Shown piece by piece: positions 26,983 to 36,595 of a DNA stretch of 59,069 bases; position 1 is the first letter of the stretch; each line of letters opens with the position of its first letter. Position numbers and translations under genes: made by a program. The DNA is from Allobosea sp. CRIB-10 (GTDB lineage Bacteria; Pseudomonadota; Alphaproteobacteria; Rhizobiales; Beijerinckiaceae): assembly GCF_900112185.1 (NCBI RefSeq), contig NZ_FOKP01000033.1, forward strand, positions 1-59,069, given 5' to 3'. Below the pieces are notes generated by a model. It saw only the letters and a program-made list of their open reading frames with translations, searched no databases and was not told the DNA's origin.

Positions 26983-28743
26983 ATGACGCTTACATCGTCC
27001 GCATTCGGCACCCGCTCGGTCGTTGCCGTCAGCCTTTGGCTCGCCGCCGCAACCGCAGCCCCGGCCCAGACCATGGCGCCCGCGCCGGAAGCCGCCACCG
27101 GCCGCACTGCCAAGGCCCTCGGCACGGCGCAGCGCTACATGGCTGCTGCCGCCAACCCGCTCGCCGCCGCGGCCGGCCGCGAGATGCTGCGGGCCGGCGG
27201 CAGCGCGACCGACGCAGCGATCGCGATCCAGCTCGTGCTCAATCTGGTCGAGCCGCAGAGCTCCGGCATCGGCGGCGGCGCCTTCTTCGTCTATTGGGAC
27301 GAGGCCGGCCGCCAGCTGACGACGCTCGACGGGCGCGAGACCGCGCCGAAGGCGGCCAAACCCGAGCGCTTCCTCGGCGCCGACGGCAAGCCGATGAAAT
27401 TCGTCGACGCCGTCGTCGGCGGCCGCTCGGTCGGCGTGCCCGGCACGGTCCGGCTGCTCGAGGAGGCGCATAAACGCTGGGGCAAATTGCCCTGGGCCGA
27501 GGTCTTCGCCCCGGCGATCAAGCTGGCCGAGGAGGGCTTTGCCATCTCGCCACGCCTCAACGGTCTCCTTACACAGGAGACGAATCTCGGCAAGGACGCC
27601 CGCGCCGCCGCCTATTTCTACGAGACGGACGGAAAGCCCAAGCCGGTCGGCACCGTGCTGAAGAACCCGGCCTTCGCCACGACGCTGCGCGCCATCGCCG
27701 GGCGCGGCGCCGACGCCTTCTATGAGGGCGCGATCGCGCAGGACATCGTTGCGACGGTGACCGGCCACGCGACCAATCCCGGCGACATCACCCTTGATGA
27801 CCTTAAGGCCTACACGGTCGAGGAGCGCGCGCCGGTCTGTGGCCGCTATCGCGTCTATACGCTCTGCGGCATGGGCCCGCCGAGCTCGGGCGCCGTCGCC
27901 GTGCAGCAGATCCTGGGCATGCTGGCGACCAAGGACATCGCCCGCCTAGGCCCGGGCGCTGAAGCCGCGCATATGTTCGCCGAGGCCGGCAAGCTCGCCT
28001 TCGCCGACCGGGCGCTCTATCTCGGCGACCCCGCCTTCGTCAGCGTCCCGACCCTCGGCCTGATCGACGAGGACTATATTCGCGAGCGGGCGAAGCTGAT
28101 CAGCCCGGACAAGGCGATGGCCAAGGCCAGTGCCGGCACCCCGCCGAACAAGCGCGCCTTCCTGTTCGCGCCGTCCGACGGCGTCGAGAACGGCACCAGC
28201 CATATCTCGGTGATCGACGCCGCCGGCAACGCCGTCTCGATGACGACGACGATCGAGGACGGCTTCGGCGCGCGCCTGATGACCAAGGGCGGCTTCCTGC
28301 TCAACAACGAACTGACCGATTTCTCCTTCGCCCCGTCGGAAGACGGCAAGCCGGTCGCCAACCGGGTCGAGCCCGGCAAGCGCCCGCGCTCCTCTATGGC
28401 CCCGACCATCGTCTTCGATGCCTTCGGCCGGCTCTACGCCGTCACTGGCTCGCCCGGCGGCAGCCAGATCATCGGCTATGTCGCCAAGACGCTGGTCGCC
28501 CTGCTCGACTGGAAGATGGACCCGCAGCGCGCCGTCGATCTCGCCAATTTCGGCAACCGCAATGGCCCGACCGAGCTGGAAAAGGGGACCGAGGCAGAAA
28601 GCTGGAAGGCCGCACTGGAGGCCAAGGGCCATGAAGTCAGGCTGATCGAAATGACCTCGGGCATCCAGGCAATCATCAAGACGCCGGAAGGCTATCTCGG
28701 CGGTGCCGATGGCAGGCGCGAGGGCGTCGCGATCGGGGACTGA
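26983..28743 (+). CDS. ggt: Gamma-glutamyltransferase / glutathione hydrolase
   Basis: A 586-residue periplasmic N-terminal nucleophile hydrolase with a signal peptide (about residues 1-28). The autoprocessing site is visible in ENGTSHISVIDAAGN, with catalytic Thr405, giving a large subunit of about 404 and a small one of about 182 residues. SSGIGGGAFFVYWD and SSMAPTIVFD are family motifs. It breaks down glutathione and gamma-glutamyl peptides outside the cytoplasm. The ATG has AAGGAG eight bases before it; an in-frame extension to 26788 is rejected because it overlaps lemA. Confidence 0.94.
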   Translation: MTLTSSAFGTRSVVAVSLWLAAATAAPAQTMAPAPEAATGRTAKALGTAQRYMAAAANPLAAAAGREMLRAGGSATDAAIAIQLVLNLVEPQSSGIGGGAFFVYWDEAGRQLTTLDGRETAPKAAKPERFLGADGKPMKFVDAVVGGRSVGVPGTVRLLEEAHKRWGKLPWAEVFAPAIKLAEEGFAISPRLNGLLTQETNLGKDARAAAYFYETDGKPKPVGTVLKNPAFATTLRAIAGRGADAFYEGAIAQDIVATVTGHATNPGDITLDDLKAYTVEERAPVCGRYRVYTLCGMGPPSSGAVAVQQILGMLATKDIARLGPGAEAAHMFAEAGKLAFADRALYLGDPAFVSVPTLGLIDEDYIRERAKLISPDKAMAKASAGTPPNKRAFLFAPSDGVENGTSHISVIDAAGNAVSMTTTIEDGFGARLMTKGGFLLNNELTDFSFAPSEDGKPVANRVEPGKRPRSSMAPTIVFDAFGRLYAVTGSPGGSQIIGYVAKTLVALLDWKMDPQRAVDLANFGNRNGPTELEKGTEAESWKAALEAKGHEVRLIEMTSGIQAIIKTPEGYLGGADGRREGVAIGD

Positions 28744-29232
28744 TCAAACCTGCTGCGGCGGCGTTTTCGGCTCGCCGCCCGCCCCGCGCCCGGCGATCAG
28801 CCAGTAGACGAAGCCCGTGGCGGCACCGACCAGGAAGAGTGCCGACACGACCTGCATCTCGCCGGCACTCGGCGCCCTGGCCATGCCGAGCATGGCGAGT
28901 GGCAGGATCGCGGCCAGAAGGCCGGTGAGGCCGCTCTGGATCAGGCCGCTGCGGAAACGGAAGAGCTCGGACGCGATCGCGACCAGCACCACCGGCAGGA
29001 CCAGGATGGCGAAGCCGAGCCGGCCGAGCAGCGAAAACGCCGCCTCGGCGGTCGGGCCGGGATCGAAGCCGCGCTCGGCCTGGTCGAACAGCGCCGCGAG
29101 CAGACGCTCGAAGCCGCCGCCGATCAGCAGGCCGAGATCGGGCGAGGCGACGCCGGCGATCATCAGCGCGACCAGGCCGGAGCCGACCGCGAAGAGCAGC
29201 GCGAACGGGATCAGCAGCAGCCAGCGCAGCAT
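28744..29232 (-). CDS. Small integral membrane protein of unknown function downstream of rlmN
   Basis: A 162-residue hydrophobic protein with four predicted helices (about residues 2-25, 62-82, 88-112 and 122-142) and a short C-terminal tail. Its ATG overlaps the rlmN stop codon (ATGA), so it is translated with rlmN. I do not recognise the family. It ends directly against the ggt stop codon with no gap. Confidence 0.72.
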   Translation of the reverse strand: MLRWLLLIPFALLFAVGSGLVALMIAGVASPDLGLLIGGGFERLLAALFDQAERGFDPGPTAEAAFSLLGRLGFAILVLPVVLVAIASELFRFRSGLIQSGLTGLLAAILPLAMLGMARAPSAGEMQVVSALFLVGAATGFVYWLIAGRGAGGEPKTPPQQV

Positions 29233-30455
29233 CAGTGCGCGGCCGCCGCAGCGTCGACTTCGCCCTGCTCCAGCATCAGCCGGGCCCGGGCCGAGAGTTT
29301 TTCGGTCTCGCTCTTGAGCTGGCCGCAGGCCGCGAGGATGTCGCGACCGCGCGGCGTGCGCACCGGCGAGGCATAGCCGGCCCTGAACACGATCTCGGAG
29401 AAGCGCTCGATCCGCTCCCAGTCCGAGCACTCGTATTTGGTGCCGGGCCAGGGATTGAACGGAATCAGGTTGATCTTGGCCGGAATGCCCTTGAGCAGGC
29501 GGACCAGCTCGCGCGCCTCGGCGTCGCTGTCATTGACGCCCTTGAGCATCACATACTCGAAGGTGATCCGCTTTGCGTTCGACAGGCCGGGATAATTCCG
29601 GCAGGCGTCGAGCAGGTCCTTGATCGGGTACTTCCTGTTGAGAGGGACAAGCTCGTTGCGCAGGTCGTCGCGCACGGCATGCAGCGAGATCGCCAGCATC
29701 GTGCCCATCTCGTCGCCGAGCGGGCCGATCTGCGGCACCACGCCCGAGGTCGAGACCGTGATGCGCCGACGACCGAGCGACAGGCCCTGATCGTCGGTGA
29801 TCACGCCGATCGCATCGCGGACGCCGTCGAAGTTATAGAGCGGCTCGCCCATGCCCATGAAGACGATGTTCGAGACGAAGCGCCCGCCATCATTCGGAAC
29901 GAAAGCGCCATCGGGCGCACTGCGGTTCGGGAAGTCGCCGAGCCGGTCGCGCGCCACCATCAGCTGCGTGACGATCTCCTCGGTCGTCAGATTGCGGACG
30001 AGGCGCTGCGTGCCGGTATGGCAGAAGGTGCAGGTCAGCGTGCAGCCGACCTGGCTGGAGACGCAGAGCGTGCCGCGATCGACCTCGGGAATATAGACGC
30101 ATTCGATCTCGGCGCCGCGGTCGCGCGGACCGGTCGGGGCCATGCGCAACAGCCATTTGCGGGTGCCGTCGCTGGAGACCTGCTCGGCGGTGACCTCGGG
30201 CAGGTCGAGCGAGAAATGCTCGGCGAGCTGGGCGCGCAGACCCTTGCCGATCGTCGTCATCTCCTGGAAGTCGCGGACGCCGTAATGGTAGATCCAGTTC
30301 CAGAGCTGGCCGACGCGCATGCGCCGCTCCTTCTCGGGAACGCCGATCTCGGCCAGCGCCGCATCCAGGCCGGCGCGCGTGCGCCCGGCCAGCGAGGGCC
30401 GTCGCACAACAGGTTCGGCCGCCGGAGGGGCGGCTTCAACAACAGAGGGATTCAT
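29232..30455 (-). CDS. rlmN: Dual-specificity 23S rRNA/tRNA adenine-C2 methyltransferase RlmN
   Basis: A 407-residue radical SAM enzyme that methylates A2503 of 23S rRNA and A37 of some tRNAs. The iron-sulfur ligands are Cys138, Cys142 and Cys145 in CTLTCTFCHTG, preceded by the conserved CVSSQVG. The second methyl-carrying Cys lies near residue 377 in LAACGQLK. Length is normal for alphaproteobacteria. A small membrane protein gene overlaps its stop. Confidence 0.96.
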   Translation of the reverse strand: MNPSVVEAAPPAAEPVVRRPSLAGRTRAGLDAALAEIGVPEKERRMRVGQLWNWIYHYGVRDFQEMTTIGKGLRAQLAEHFSLDLPEVTAEQVSSDGTRKWLLRMAPTGPRDRGAEIECVYIPEVDRGTLCVSSQVGCTLTCTFCHTGTQRLVRNLTTEEIVTQLMVARDRLGDFPNRSAPDGAFVPNDGGRFVSNIVFMGMGEPLYNFDGVRDAIGVITDDQGLSLGRRRITVSTSGVVPQIGPLGDEMGTMLAISLHAVRDDLRNELVPLNRKYPIKDLLDACRNYPGLSNAKRITFEYVMLKGVNDSDAEARELVRLLKGIPAKINLIPFNPWPGTKYECSDWERIERFSEIVFRAGYASPVRTPRGRDILAACGQLKSETEKLSARARLMLEQGEVDAAAAAH

Positions 30456-30491
30456 CGGAACTCGGCTCGCAGCGGGCGCATCCCGCCCGGA

Positions 30492-30523
30492 ATTGGCCGC
30501 CTCATAGCATAGCGGCGGCCAAT
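30492..30523 (-). terminator. Ten-pair hairpin between the ialB-like gene and rlmN
   Basis: ATTGGCCGCC (30492-30501) pairs perfectly with GGCGGCCAAT (30514-30523) around a 12-base loop. It begins 13 bases after the IalB stop in the direction of transcription. There is no T run, so it is probably a stabilising 3' hairpin or weak terminator. Confidence 0.5.
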
Positions 30524-30535
30524 CGCGAAATTATC

Positions 30536-31132
30536 TTACTTGCAGGCCTCTTCGGCCCGCTTGACGATCTGCGAGATGCCGGCGAGCGAATACTTGTCGC
30601 TGGTCGCATTGCCGCGCTTCGAGGTGCCCTTGATCTCGAGCCCGGAGCCCTTGCGCAGCGCATCGAGCATGCGGCCTTCCTCGGCCGGATTCTTCAGCCA
30701 GACATTCTGGCCCTTGGCGACCAGCGCAAAGCGGTCGCTGCCGATGATCGCCTGATGCTCGACATCTTCCTTGAGGTCGAAATTCATGACGAGGCTGATC
30801 TCGTTGCGCACGCCCTCGCCCGGGCGGCTGGAGATGAACAGCAGGCCTTCGACATCCTTGAGATTGGCGGGCGAGCGGCTCTCGGCCTTGGACAAAGCAT
30901 AGCAAATCTTGGTGCGGCCCTGTTGCGAGGAGAAGGCCTGCCATTTGCCGGCGCTTTCAAGCAGCAGCGCTTGGCCTTGTCCGCCGGTCGCGGCGGTCTT
31001 GGCCGGCGCCGGCTTGCTGCTGGCGCGCTGGGCCTGCGCCGGGGCGGCCGCAAAGGTCAGGGCCGCCAGGCCGAGCAGGGCGGCGGCCAGGAACGGGCGG
31101 CGGGCGGAAGAGGGGGCCGAAATGCGAATCAT
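30536..31132 (-). CDS. Invasion-associated locus B (IalB)-like periplasmic protein
   Basis: A 198-residue exported protein with signal peptide (cleavage after APAQAQ, about residue 35) and a low-complexity Ala/Lys linker. The mature part has the IalB family pattern: W-x-AFSSQQGRTKICYALS, FISSRPGEGVRNEISLVMNF and a C-terminal Cys pair partner (EEACK). The Bartonella IalB protein is linked to erythrocyte invasion, but non-pathogenic Rhizobiales carry many homologues, so a general envelope role is more likely here. Confidence 0.85.
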   Translation of the reverse strand: MIRISAPSSARRPFLAAALLGLAALTFAAAPAQAQRASSKPAPAKTAATGGQGQALLLESAGKWQAFSSQQGRTKICYALSKAESRSPANLKDVEGLLFISSRPGEGVRNEISLVMNFDLKEDVEHQAIIGSDRFALVAKGQNVWLKNPAEEGRMLDALRKGSGLEIKGTSKRGNATSDKYSLAGISQIVKRAEEACK

Positions 31133-31387
31133 GGATCGCCAGTAACCAACAAAAACGTTAACGCCGAATGGAGAATGCGCGGGATCGGCGATCCGGATTG
31201 ACGCAGCGCGACGGATAGAATGTCACGATCCTGGCGAAAATGCGAACGCCCGCTGCCGGCGCACTAATCGGACGACGCCTTCTCCTTCAATAGTTTAGGG
31301 AGAGCTCATGCCCGGTTCCGTTCGGCATCCGGCTATGCCAGCCTTGCGTAGCTGCGAAGGGACCAGCCGGATGAGGATGAAGCATCG

Positions 31388-32359
31388 ATGAAGGCGCTGC
31401 TGTGCGAAGCCCTTGGCCCGGCCGAGAATCTCGTGATCCGCGACCTGCCCGAACCGACGCCCGGACCGGGCGAGATCGCGATCCGGGTCAGCGCCGCGGC
31501 GCTCAACTTCTTTGACACTCTGGTGATCCAGGGCCGCTATCAGGTGAAGCCGCCGCTGCCCTTCTCGCCCTCCGCCGAATGCGCCGGCATGGTCAGCGCA
31601 GTAGGCGAAGGTGTCACGGATTGGCATATCGGCGAGCGTGTCGCCGCCTGGCTCGGCCATGGCGCGGCCCGGGAGATCGTCGTGGTTCCCACTGAGGCCG
31701 CCATCCGGATTCCCGACAAGCTCAGCGATCATCAAGCCGCCGGCCTCTTCGTCACCTATGGTACCGCCATGCACGGGCTGATCCAGCGCGGCGATATCAA
31801 GCCGGGCGAGAGTCTCGCCATTCTCGGCGCCGCCGGTGGCGCCGGCCTCGCCGCCGTCGAGATCGGCGCCCTGCTGGGCGCAAAGGTGATCGCCTGCGCC
31901 TCCTCGCCGGAGAAGCTGGCGCTCGCTCGCGAGCATGGCGCGGCGGAGGGACTGGATTATGCGGCCGACGACCTGCGGGCCGGCCTGCGGCGCCTTGCTC
32001 CCGATGGTCTCGACGCGCTCTACGACACCGTCGGCGGCGCACTCGCCGAGCCGGCGCTGCGCTCGATGGGCTGGGGCGGGCGCTATCTCGTCGTCGGCTT
32101 TGCCGGCGGCGAGATCCCCAAAATCCCGCTCAACCTCCTGCTGCTGAAGGGCTGCGACCTGCGCGGTGTGTTCTGGGGCGATTTCGTCCGGCGCGATCCC
32201 GCCGGCCACCGCGCCAATATGGAGCGCCTGCTCGCCTGGGCCGCCGCCGGGCAGATCCGCGCCCATGTCCATGGCGCCTACCCGCTGGAGCAGGCCGCCG
32301 AAGCGCTGGCGCTGATCGCCGGGCGCAAGGTCCAGGGCAAGGTGGTCCTGGTTCCCTGA
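31388..32359 (+). CDS. NADPH:quinone oxidoreductase-type MDR protein
   Basis: A 323-residue zinc-free medium-chain reductase of the quinone oxidoreductase group. The cofactor loop is LGAAGGAGLAAVEIGALLG (about residues 138-156); the N-terminal GROES-like part lacks zinc ligands. It probably reduces quinones or activated double bonds with NADPH. A 255-base region separates it from the ialB-like gene. It converges with the DUF1232 gene across a palindromic repeat. Confidence 0.87.
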   Translation: MKALLCEALGPAENLVIRDLPEPTPGPGEIAIRVSAAALNFFDTLVIQGRYQVKPPLPFSPSAECAGMVSAVGEGVTDWHIGERVAAWLGHGAAREIVVVPTEAAIRIPDKLSDHQAAGLFVTYGTAMHGLIQRGDIKPGESLAILGAAGGAGLAAVEIGALLGAKVIACASSPEKLALAREHGAAEGLDYAADDLRAGLRRLAPDGLDALYDTVGGALAEPALRSMGWGGRYLVVGFAGGEIPKIPLNLLLLKGCDLRGVFWGDFVRRDPAGHRANMERLLAWAAAGQIRAHVHGAYPLEQAAEALALIAGRKVQGKVVLVP

Positions 32360-32367
32360 ACTCCTGG

Positions 32368-32480
32368 GTCGTCCCGGGCGGAGCGAAGCGGAGACCCGGG
32401 ACCCATTCCGGAACCTTTATCGGAAAGTCTCAGGAATGGGTCCCGGATCATCGCGGCTTCGCCGCTTGTCCGGGATGACC
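32368..32480. repeat. Palindromic repeat element, copy B (between convergent genes)
   Basis: It begins GTCGTCCCGGGC, includes a GGAGCGAAGCGGAGACCCGGG palindromic arm and a central ATTCC...GGAAT pairing, and ends with TTGTCCGGGATGAC. The nearest relative in the window is 45972-46119. Confidence 0.7.
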
Positions 32481-32497
32481 ACAGAGTTGGAAGACGC

Positions 32498-32878
32498 TCA
32501 CAGATCCGTCAGCATCTCCTTGGCCTTCTGCCGATGCTGCGGCGTGATCGAGCCGGCGACGGCGGCGAGCGCCGCCGCGATCACCGCGGCATCGTCGGTG
32601 AAGCCGAGCAGCGGCATCACGTCGGGGATCGCGTCGAGCGGCAGCACGAAATAGCCGAGCGCCGCCAGCAGCGTCAGCTTGACGCGTCGCGGCGTCGACG
32701 GGTCGCGCGTGCAGACCCAGGCGGCGAGCAGGTCCTCGGCGAAGGGGATGCGCTTGGCCACCCGCTTCAGCCGGCCGATGAACTCGGAGCCGAAGCGGGC
32801 CTCGTCGCGCAGGCTCTTGCGGATCGCCGCCATTTCTTCCGCAGTGAAACGCTGTCCGAAGCCGAAGCTGTCAGTCAT
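32498..32878 (-). CDS. YkvA family (DUF1232) small membrane protein
   Basis: A 126-residue protein. The DUF1232 core is visible as LLAALGYFVLPLDAIPDVMPLLGFTDDAAV (about residues 72-101, partly hydrophobic), with a soluble N-terminal helix region. Family members are widespread and uncharacterised. It stands alone, convergent with the quinone reductase gene. Confidence 0.87.
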   Translation of the reverse strand: MTDSFGFGQRFTAEEMAAIRKSLRDEARFGSEFIGRLKRVAKRIPFAEDLLAAWVCTRDPSTPRRVKLTLLAALGYFVLPLDAIPDVMPLLGFTDDAAVIAAALAAVAGSITPQHRQKAKEMLTDL

Positions 32879-33049
32879 CCATCTCTCCCTGGGCGCGCCT
32901 TTCCTCTAGCCCGCCGTCGACGCAAAAATGTGGCCCCGCATGAAGGGCTGCACAAGGGATCGACTCAGAATCGCACGTCCAACCCTCTTGGATGGCGAGC
33001 ATCACGCCTCTAAACCCCATTCAGCAATGTCAAAAGATCAGGGGACGCC

Positions 33050-33835
33050 ATGAAGCTCGACTCCTCCATTTCCGCCATCGTCACCGGCGGCGCCTCCGGC
33101 CTCGGCGAGGGCACGGCCCGCATGCTCGCCGGCCACGGCGTCAAGGTCGCCCTGTTCGATCTCAACGCCGAGCGCGGCGAAGCCATCGCCAGGGAGATCG
33201 GCGGTCTGTTCTGCGCCTGCGACGTCACCGACGAGGCCTCGGTCGATGCCGCCCTGCAGAAGGCCCGCGCCGCCCATGGCGTCGCCCGTGTCGTCGTCAA
33301 CTGCGCCGGCATTGCGCCGGGCCGCCGCGTCGTCTCGAAGAAGCGCGACACCGGCGAGCTCGTCGCCCATGACCTCGCCACCTTCGAGAAGGCGGTCGCG
33401 ATCAACCTGACCGGCACCTTCCGCGTGATCGCCAAATCGGCGGTGGCGCTCGCCGGGCTCGATCCGATCACCGAGGATGGCAGCCGCGGCGTCTTCGTCT
33501 GCACGGCATCCGTCGCCGCCGAGGACGGGCAGATCGGCCAGGCCGCCTATGCCGCCTCCAAGGCCGGCGTCGTCGGCCTGACGCTGCCGGTCGCGCGCGA
33601 CCTCGCGGGTGTCGGTATCCGCATCGTCACGATCATGCCCGGCCTGTTCGAGACGCCGATGTTCGCCGGTCTGCCGGACGAGGCCCGCGCTTCGCTCGCC
33701 GTCTCGGTGCCGCATCCCTCGCGCCTCGGCCGGGCCTCGGAATATGCCGCGCTGGTGAAAAGCATCGTCGAGAACGACATGCTGAACGGCACCGCAATCC
33801 GCCTCGACGGCGCCATCCGGCTGGCGCCGAAATAG
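33050..33835 (+). CDS. Short-chain dehydrogenase (HSD10-like / 3-hydroxyacyl-CoA dehydrogenase type)
   Basis: A 261-residue SDR. The NAD site is VTGGASGLGEGTAR (about residues 11-24), the Asn in VNCAGIAPG is present, and the catalytic Ser, Tyr and Lys are in TASVAAEDGQIGQ and YAASKAG (about residues 145-168). The overall sequence, notably the N-terminal region and PHPSRLGRASEYA, resembles type 2/10 3-hydroxyacyl-CoA dehydrogenases of fatty or branched acid breakdown. The substrate is not proven by context. Confidence 0.87.
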   Translation: MKLDSSISAIVTGGASGLGEGTARMLAGHGVKVALFDLNAERGEAIAREIGGLFCACDVTDEASVDAALQKARAAHGVARVVVNCAGIAPGRRVVSKKRDTGELVAHDLATFEKAVAINLTGTFRVIAKSAVALAGLDPITEDGSRGVFVCTASVAAEDGQIGQAAYAASKAGVVGLTLPVARDLAGVGIRIVTIMPGLFETPMFAGLPDEARASLAVSVPHPSRLGRASEYAALVKSIVENDMLNGTAIRLDGAIRLAPK

Positions 33836-33850
33836 GGCTGCGCCACACCT

Positions 33851-33981
33851 GTCATTCTGGGGCGCCGCGCCGCGGCGAACCCGGAACCCACGACCGGGCG
33901 AGGCCATCATCGCGAGATCGACAGCGCGCAAGCCAGTCTTGGATTCCGGCTTCCTCGCTTTGCGAGGCCCCGGAATGGCAG
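33851..33981. repeat. Diverged palindromic repeat element, copy C (between convergent genes)
   Basis: It begins GTCATTCTGGGGC and ends CCCCGGAATGGCAG, with GGATTCCGG and CTCGCTTTGCGAG pairing inside. It fills the gap between the convergent SDR and yciB genes. It is more degraded than the other copies. Confidence 0.55.
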
Positions 33982-33993
33982 CGCGGAAGGACT

Positions 33994-34614
33994 TTACTCC
34001 ACACCCTCGCGCTTGATCTCGTGCTTGAGGATCAATGGCGTCTGGGCGAGGGCGAAGATCATGGTCAGCGGCATCACGCCCCAGACCTTGAAGGCGACCC
34101 AGAAATCCTGCGTCTGCGTACGCCAGACCACCTCGTTCAGCGCCGCCAGCACGAAGAAGAACAGCCCCCAGCGCAGGGTCAGCCTGCGCCAGCCCTCTTC
34201 GTCGAGCTGCAGCACGCTGTCGAGCACCAGCGCCAGCAGCGAGCGGCCGAAATAGAGCCCGCCGAGCAGGATGCAGCCGAACAGCGTGTTCACGATCGTT
34301 GGCTTGACCTTGATGAAGAAGGCGTCGTCGAGCGCCAGCGTCAGCCCGCCGAAGACCGTGACCACCACGGCGTTGACGATCGCCATGCGCGGCAGATGGT
34401 TCATCACGATCTTCGACAGCGCCAGCGCGATCAGCGAGGCCGCGATGAAGATGCCGGTGGCGACGAAGATGCGCCGGTCCTCGGCGACGCCGAACCAGCG
34501 GTCGCCATAGGAATTGACGAAGAAGAAGACCGCCAGCGGCCCGAATTCCAGCGCCAGCTTGACGAGCGGATTGATCGGTTTCGCCCCGTTCGGGCTCGCC
34601 GCCGTCTCGCTCAT
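33994..34614 (-). CDS. yciB: Septation protein A family (YciB/IspZ) inner-membrane protein
   Basis: A 206-residue polytopic protein with five or six predicted helices. The family start KLALEFGPLAVFFFVNSYGDRW is clear, as is KIVMNHLPRMAIVNAVVV. YciB-type proteins interact with cell-elongation and division machinery and affect septation in Shigella and Brucella. Its ATG overlaps the ftsY stop by four bases, so the two are co-expressed. Confidence 0.92.
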   Translation of the reverse strand: MSETAASPNGAKPINPLVKLALEFGPLAVFFFVNSYGDRWFGVAEDRRIFVATGIFIAASLIALALSKIVMNHLPRMAIVNAVVVTVFGGLTLALDDAFFIKVKPTIVNTLFGCILLGGLYFGRSLLALVLDSVLQLDEEGWRRLTLRWGLFFFVLAALNEVVWRTQTQDFWVAFKVWGVMPLTMIFALAQTPLILKHEIKREGVE

Positions 34615-35780
34615 GCCGCTTCTCCCAGTCCTGCCACGGCGCGGGCGAAATCGCGCGCCGAGAATGGTTCGAGGTCGTCGACGCTCTCGCCGACGCCGAT
34701 GAAATGCACGGGCAGGCCGAACTGCGCCGCCAGCGCGACGAGAATGCCGCCGCGCGCCGTACCGTCGAGCTTGGTCATCACCAGCCCTGTGACGCCGGCG
34801 GTCTCGCGGAAGGCCTCGACCTGACTGACCGCGTTCTGGCCGACCGTGGCGTCGAGCACGAGCAGCGCCGCATGCGGCGTCTCTGCATCCAGCTTGCGGA
34901 TCACCCGCACCACCTTGGCCAGTTCGTCCATCAGCCCCGTCTTGTTCTGCAGCCGCCCGGCCGTGTCGATCAGCAGCACATCGGTGCCCTCGGCTTTCGC
35001 CTTCTGCAGCGCCTCGAAGGCGAGGCCGGCCGCATCGGCGCCCTGCTGACCAGCGACGACATGCGCACCGGTCCGTTCGCCCCAGACCTTGAGCTGCTCG
35101 ATCGCCGCAGCACGGAACGTGTCGCCCGCCGCCAGCATCACCGACTTGCCCTCGGCCCGGAACTTGGCCGCAAGCTTGCCGATCGTCGTCGTCTTGCCCG
35201 AACCGTTGACCCCGACCATCAGGATCACGAACGGCTTTTTGGTGGCATCGATCGCAAGCGGCGTGGCGACCGGGGTCAGGATCGCCTCGACCTCGCGGGC
35301 CAGGATCGCCTTCACCTCCTCCGGCTCGATCTGCTTGTCATAGCGGCCCTCGCCGACCGCCTTGGCGATGCGGGCGGAGGTCGCGAGGCCAAGATCGGCC
35401 TGGATCAGGATGTCTTCCAGGTCCTCCAGCGTCGCCGCATCGAGCTTGCGCTTGGTGAAGAGGTCGCTGATCCCGGTCGTCAGCGCCGAGGATGTCCGCG
35501 ACAGCCCGTCGCGCAGCCGGCGCCACCAGCTGCGCTTGGGTTGGACCGGCTCGGGCGCGGGCTCCGGCGGCGCAATCGGCAGCGGCGGGCTCTCGTCAGG
35601 CGGGATCTCCGGCGCGACCTGTGCCTCCGGCTCAGCCTCGGGAACGATTTCGGCGACAGGCTCGGCTGGTGGCTCGGGCAGGGGAGCGGGCGCCGGTTCC
35701 GGGGGCCTTGGCGGCTCCGGCTGGTCCAGTCCGAACAGCTTCGAGAAGAAGCCACGTTTCTTCGGTTCGGTCTCGCTCAT
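34611..35780 (-). CDS. ftsY: Signal recognition particle receptor FtsY
   Basis: A 389-residue SRP GTPase. The first 95 residues form a Pro/Glu-rich acidic A domain; the NG domain follows with G1 GVNGSGKTTTIGKLAAKF, DTAGRLQNK (G3) and TKLDGTARGG (G4). It docks the SRP-ribosome complex at the membrane for co-translational insertion. It is the first gene of the ftsY-yciB pair and is divergent from a pseudouridine synthase gene across 71 bases. Confidence 0.96.
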   Translation of the reverse strand: MSETEPKKRGFFSKLFGLDQPEPPRPPEPAPAPLPEPPAEPVAEIVPEAEPEAQVAPEIPPDESPPLPIAPPEPAPEPVQPKRSWWRRLRDGLSRTSSALTTGISDLFTKRKLDAATLEDLEDILIQADLGLATSARIAKAVGEGRYDKQIEPEEVKAILAREVEAILTPVATPLAIDATKKPFVILMVGVNGSGKTTTIGKLAAKFRAEGKSVMLAAGDTFRAAAIEQLKVWGERTGAHVVAGQQGADAAGLAFEALQKAKAEGTDVLLIDTAGRLQNKTGLMDELAKVVRVIRKLDAETPHAALLVLDATVGQNAVSQVEAFRETAGVTGLVMTKLDGTARGGILVALAAQFGLPVHFIGVGESVDDLEPFSARDFARAVAGLGEAA

Positions 35781-35851
35781 CGCGCGTCCTGCCGCTGCGA
35801 GCGGCGAGCTTCGGGTTGCATGGCGGTGAAGTCTTGGTTTAGCGCAATGCC

Positions 35852-36595
35852 ATGACCAGCCCCGAGCGACCAGCCTTTTCGCAGGACGATCTGCCCTTCG
35901 CTGTCCTGCACCGCGACGCGATGATGCTCGTGATCGACAAGCCGGCCGGGCTTCCCGTCCATCGCGGGCCGGCGGCGAAAGGCCGCATCATCCCGGTGCT
36001 GACCGATCATCTCGACGCCCTGCGCTTCGGGCTGCCGCGCCGGCCCGAGGCTGCCCATCGGCTCGACAAGGACACCTCGGGCTGTCTGGTGCTCGGCCGG
36101 CATCCGCGCGCCATGGCGCAGCTCAATCAGCTCTTTCGCGATGGCCGGATCGAGAAGACCTATTGGGCGATCGTCGAAGGCGGCCCAGCCGAGGACGCTG
36201 GACTGATCGACTTGGCCTTGGCGAAGCGCTCGCCCGAGCGCGGCTGGTGGATGAAGCCGGACCCGAAAGGTCTGCCTTCACAGACAGGCTACCGCGTGCT
36301 CGGCCGCGGTAGCCTGGACGGGATTCAGCTCGCCTGGCTGGCGCTCGACCCGCTGACCGGCCGCACACATCAATTGCGCGTACACTGCGCCGCCAGTTTC
36401 GGGGCGATCTTTGGCGACGAGATCTACGGCAACGCGCCGCGATCCGGTGGGCCGGGACTACATCTGCATGCACAAAGCATCGCGATTCCGCTCAATCCCA
36501 AGCGCGAGCCGATACGGGTGGAAGCGGTGCCGCCACCCCATATGCACGCGGCGCTCGCGGCCTGCGGCTGGGCCGCCGACGATAAGCTTTCCTAA
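35852..36595 (+). CDS. RluA family RNA pseudouridine synthase
   Basis: A 247-residue enzyme with the catalytic motif HRLDKDTSGCLVLGR (Asp near residue 72) and GRTHQLRVHCA. There is no S4 domain at the N-terminus, which places it with RluA/TruC-like members. It converts uridine to pseudouridine in rRNA or tRNA; the target site is unknown. Confidence 0.9.
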   Translation: MTSPERPAFSQDDLPFAVLHRDAMMLVIDKPAGLPVHRGPAAKGRIIPVLTDHLDALRFGLPRRPEAAHRLDKDTSGCLVLGRHPRAMAQLNQLFRDGRIEKTYWAIVEGGPAEDAGLIDLALAKRSPERGWWMKPDPKGLPSQTGYRVLGRGSLDGIQLAWLALDPLTGRTHQLRVHCAASFGAIFGDEIYGNAPRSGGPGLHLHAQSIAIPLNPKREPIRVEAVPPPHMHAALAACGWAADDKLS